A stretch of DNA of 13,415 nucleotides from CAZXWK01 sp964644675. Its GTDB lineage: Bacteria > Actinomycetota > Coriobacteriia > Anaerosomatales > JAAXUF01. The notes beneath the pieces were generated by a model. The model searched no databases, had not been told where the DNA came from, and saw only the letters and a list, made by a program, of their open reading frames with translations. A program made the position numbers and the translations under genes. Each line of letters starts with the position of its first letter. Within the stretch, counting starts at the first letter, position 1. The stretch spans positions 1 through 13,415 of the forward strand of contig CAZXWK010000049.1 in the NCBI GenBank assembly GCA_964644675.1. The letters are read 5' to 3'. Shown here piece after piece: positions 12,667 through 13,415 of this stretch.

Positions 12667-13415
12667 GAGGCGGCTCCTGCGGGGCGCACGGCGCCCTCGG
12701 CGGCCGCAGTGCCGCCGGCGGCCGCCTCGGCCTCCTCGGCGGCGATGCGTCCGCTCACGGCGACGAGCGCCTCAAGAGCGGCGAGCGCCCGGCCGCTGTC
12801 GATGGAGTCGCGCGCGGCGGTGACGCCCTCGGCGAGGTCGCCGACGCGGCCCGCTGCCAGCAGGGCTGCGGCGGCGTTGAGCACCACGACGTCGCGTCGC
12901 GGGCTGACCTCGCCGGACAGCACCGAGCGCACGATCGCGGCATTCTCGGCGGCGTTGCCCCCGGCGATGTCGGCGAGGGTACCGCGCGCGATCCCGACCG
13001 ACTCGGGCGTGACCTGGTAGGTCCGCACGGCGCCCGTCTCGGCGTCGAACTCCGCCACGGTGGTCGGGCCGCTCGCCGAGACCTCGTCCATGCCCGGATG
13101 GCCGTGGACCACGAGGACCTTCTCGGCGCCGAGACGCCCGGCGACCTCGGCCATGACCGGCGCGAGGGCGGGGTCGTAGACGCCGAGGAGCTGGCGCTTG
13201 GCGCCGGCCGGGTTGGTGAGGGGGCCGAGGATGTTGAAGACGGTGCGGATGCCGATCTCGCGGCGCGTCGGGCCCGCGTGGCGCATCGAGGAGTGGAGCG
13301 CCTGGGCGAAGAGGAAGCCGACGCCGGCATCGTCGATGCAGCGCGCGACGCCGGCCGGCGAGAGCGACAGGTCGATGCCGAGCGCCTCGAGCACGTCCGC
13401 GCTGCCCGCCGCGCT
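12663..13415 (-). CDS. trpD: Anthranilate phosphoribosyltransferase, 5' end outside window
   Basis: The last 250 residues are present; by comparison with the family roughly 90 N-terminal residues lie beyond the window edge. TrpD joins anthranilate to PRPP, the first committed step after anthranilate. The visible part opens inside the GSADVLEALG motif, followed by HSSMRHAGPTRREIGIRT, FNILGPLTNPAG (residues 60-71 of the visible part; the anthranilate and PRPP sites) and the Mg-binding Asp-Glu pair in GMDEVS (109-113). The frame stays open to the edge with homology, so the reading frame is certain. The C-terminus has an Ala/Glu/Gly-rich tail of about 25 residues after the last conserved helix, which I do not expect in standard TrpD. 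The stop overlaps trpC. The operon's promoter and any leader lie outside the window. Confidence 0.96.
   Translation of the reverse strand, partial: SAAGSADVLEALGIDLSLSPAGVARCIDDAGVGFLFAQALHSSMRHAGPTRREIGIRTVFNILGPLTNPAGAKRQLLGVYDPALAPVMAEVAGRLGAEKVLVVHGHPGMDEVSASGPTTVAEFDAETGAVRTYQVTPESVGIARGTLADIAGGNAAENAAIVRSVLSGEVSPRRDVVVLNAAAALLAAGRVGDLAEGVTAARDSIDSGRALAALEALVAVSGRIAAEEAEAAAGGTAAAEGAVRPAGAAS

Noticed and set aside
11698..13020. A 440-codon plus-strand open frame opposite trpC and trpD
   Set aside because: It runs across the junction of two genuine genes and has low-complexity Ala/Arg/Ser composition.
1..13415. CRISPR arrays, tRNA/rRNA genes, insertion sequences, phage or defence genes
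   Set aside because: No spaced repeat arrays, no cloverleaf-like sequence in the short gaps and no transposase, integrase or defence protein motifs were seen; the genes are housekeeping and surface functions.

Overview
The window is high-GC DNA, densely coding, and almost all of it is read from the minus strand. Several features point to an actinobacterium, probably a relative of the Coriobacteriia: the GC content, an exported protein carrying cell-wall-binding type 2 (CWB2) repeats behind carboxypeptidase-regulatory-like beta modules, an archaeal-style (DhnA-type) class I aldolase, and a trp operon that carries two different tryptophan synthase beta genes. The phylum-level call is fairly safe; the class-level call is inference.

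Region 1 (1-2062, minus strand) holds the 5' part of a class I aldolase gene cut by the window edge, a GNAT acetyltransferase, and two copies of an unrecognised 68-residue protein about 65% identical to each other. Both copies use non-ATG starts, and a hairpin terminator separates them. Region 2 (2136-4202, minus) holds glutamine-dependent NAD+ synthetase (nadE) and a short TspO/MBR-type membrane protein that seems to lack the family's first helix. Region 3 (4203-5118) holds a 313-base divergent spacer with a perfect 15-bp direct repeat, followed by the only convincing plus-strand gene, a secreted NlpC/P60-type peptidoglycan hydrolase. It converges on the next gene across a strong shared hairpin. 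Region 4 (5204-7468, minus) is a 754-residue secreted surface protein with N-terminal beta modules and three C-terminal CWB2 repeats.

Region 5 (7604-13415, minus) is a tryptophan biosynthesis operon running from the right edge leftwards: trpD (5' end missing), trpC, trpB2, trpF, trpB, trpA. The genes convert anthranilate to tryptophan: TrpD adds phosphoribosyl, TrpF isomerises, TrpC closes the indole ring, and TrpA/TrpB make tryptophan from indole-glycerol phosphate and serine. TrpB2 probably recovers free indole. TrpD/TrpC and TrpF/TrpB are coupled by 4-base overlaps and TrpB/TrpA overlap. By contrast, the trpB2-trpF junction holds a 145-base spacer packed with long perfect inverted repeats.

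The observations most worth a second look are the tandem 68-residue paralogues, the palindrome-rich trpB2-trpF spacer, the loss of a usually conserved glutamate in TrpC, and the missing first helix in the TspO protein. I see no CRISPR array, tRNA, rRNA, insertion sequence or phage gene. Nothing here clearly amounts to a new defence or mobile system.
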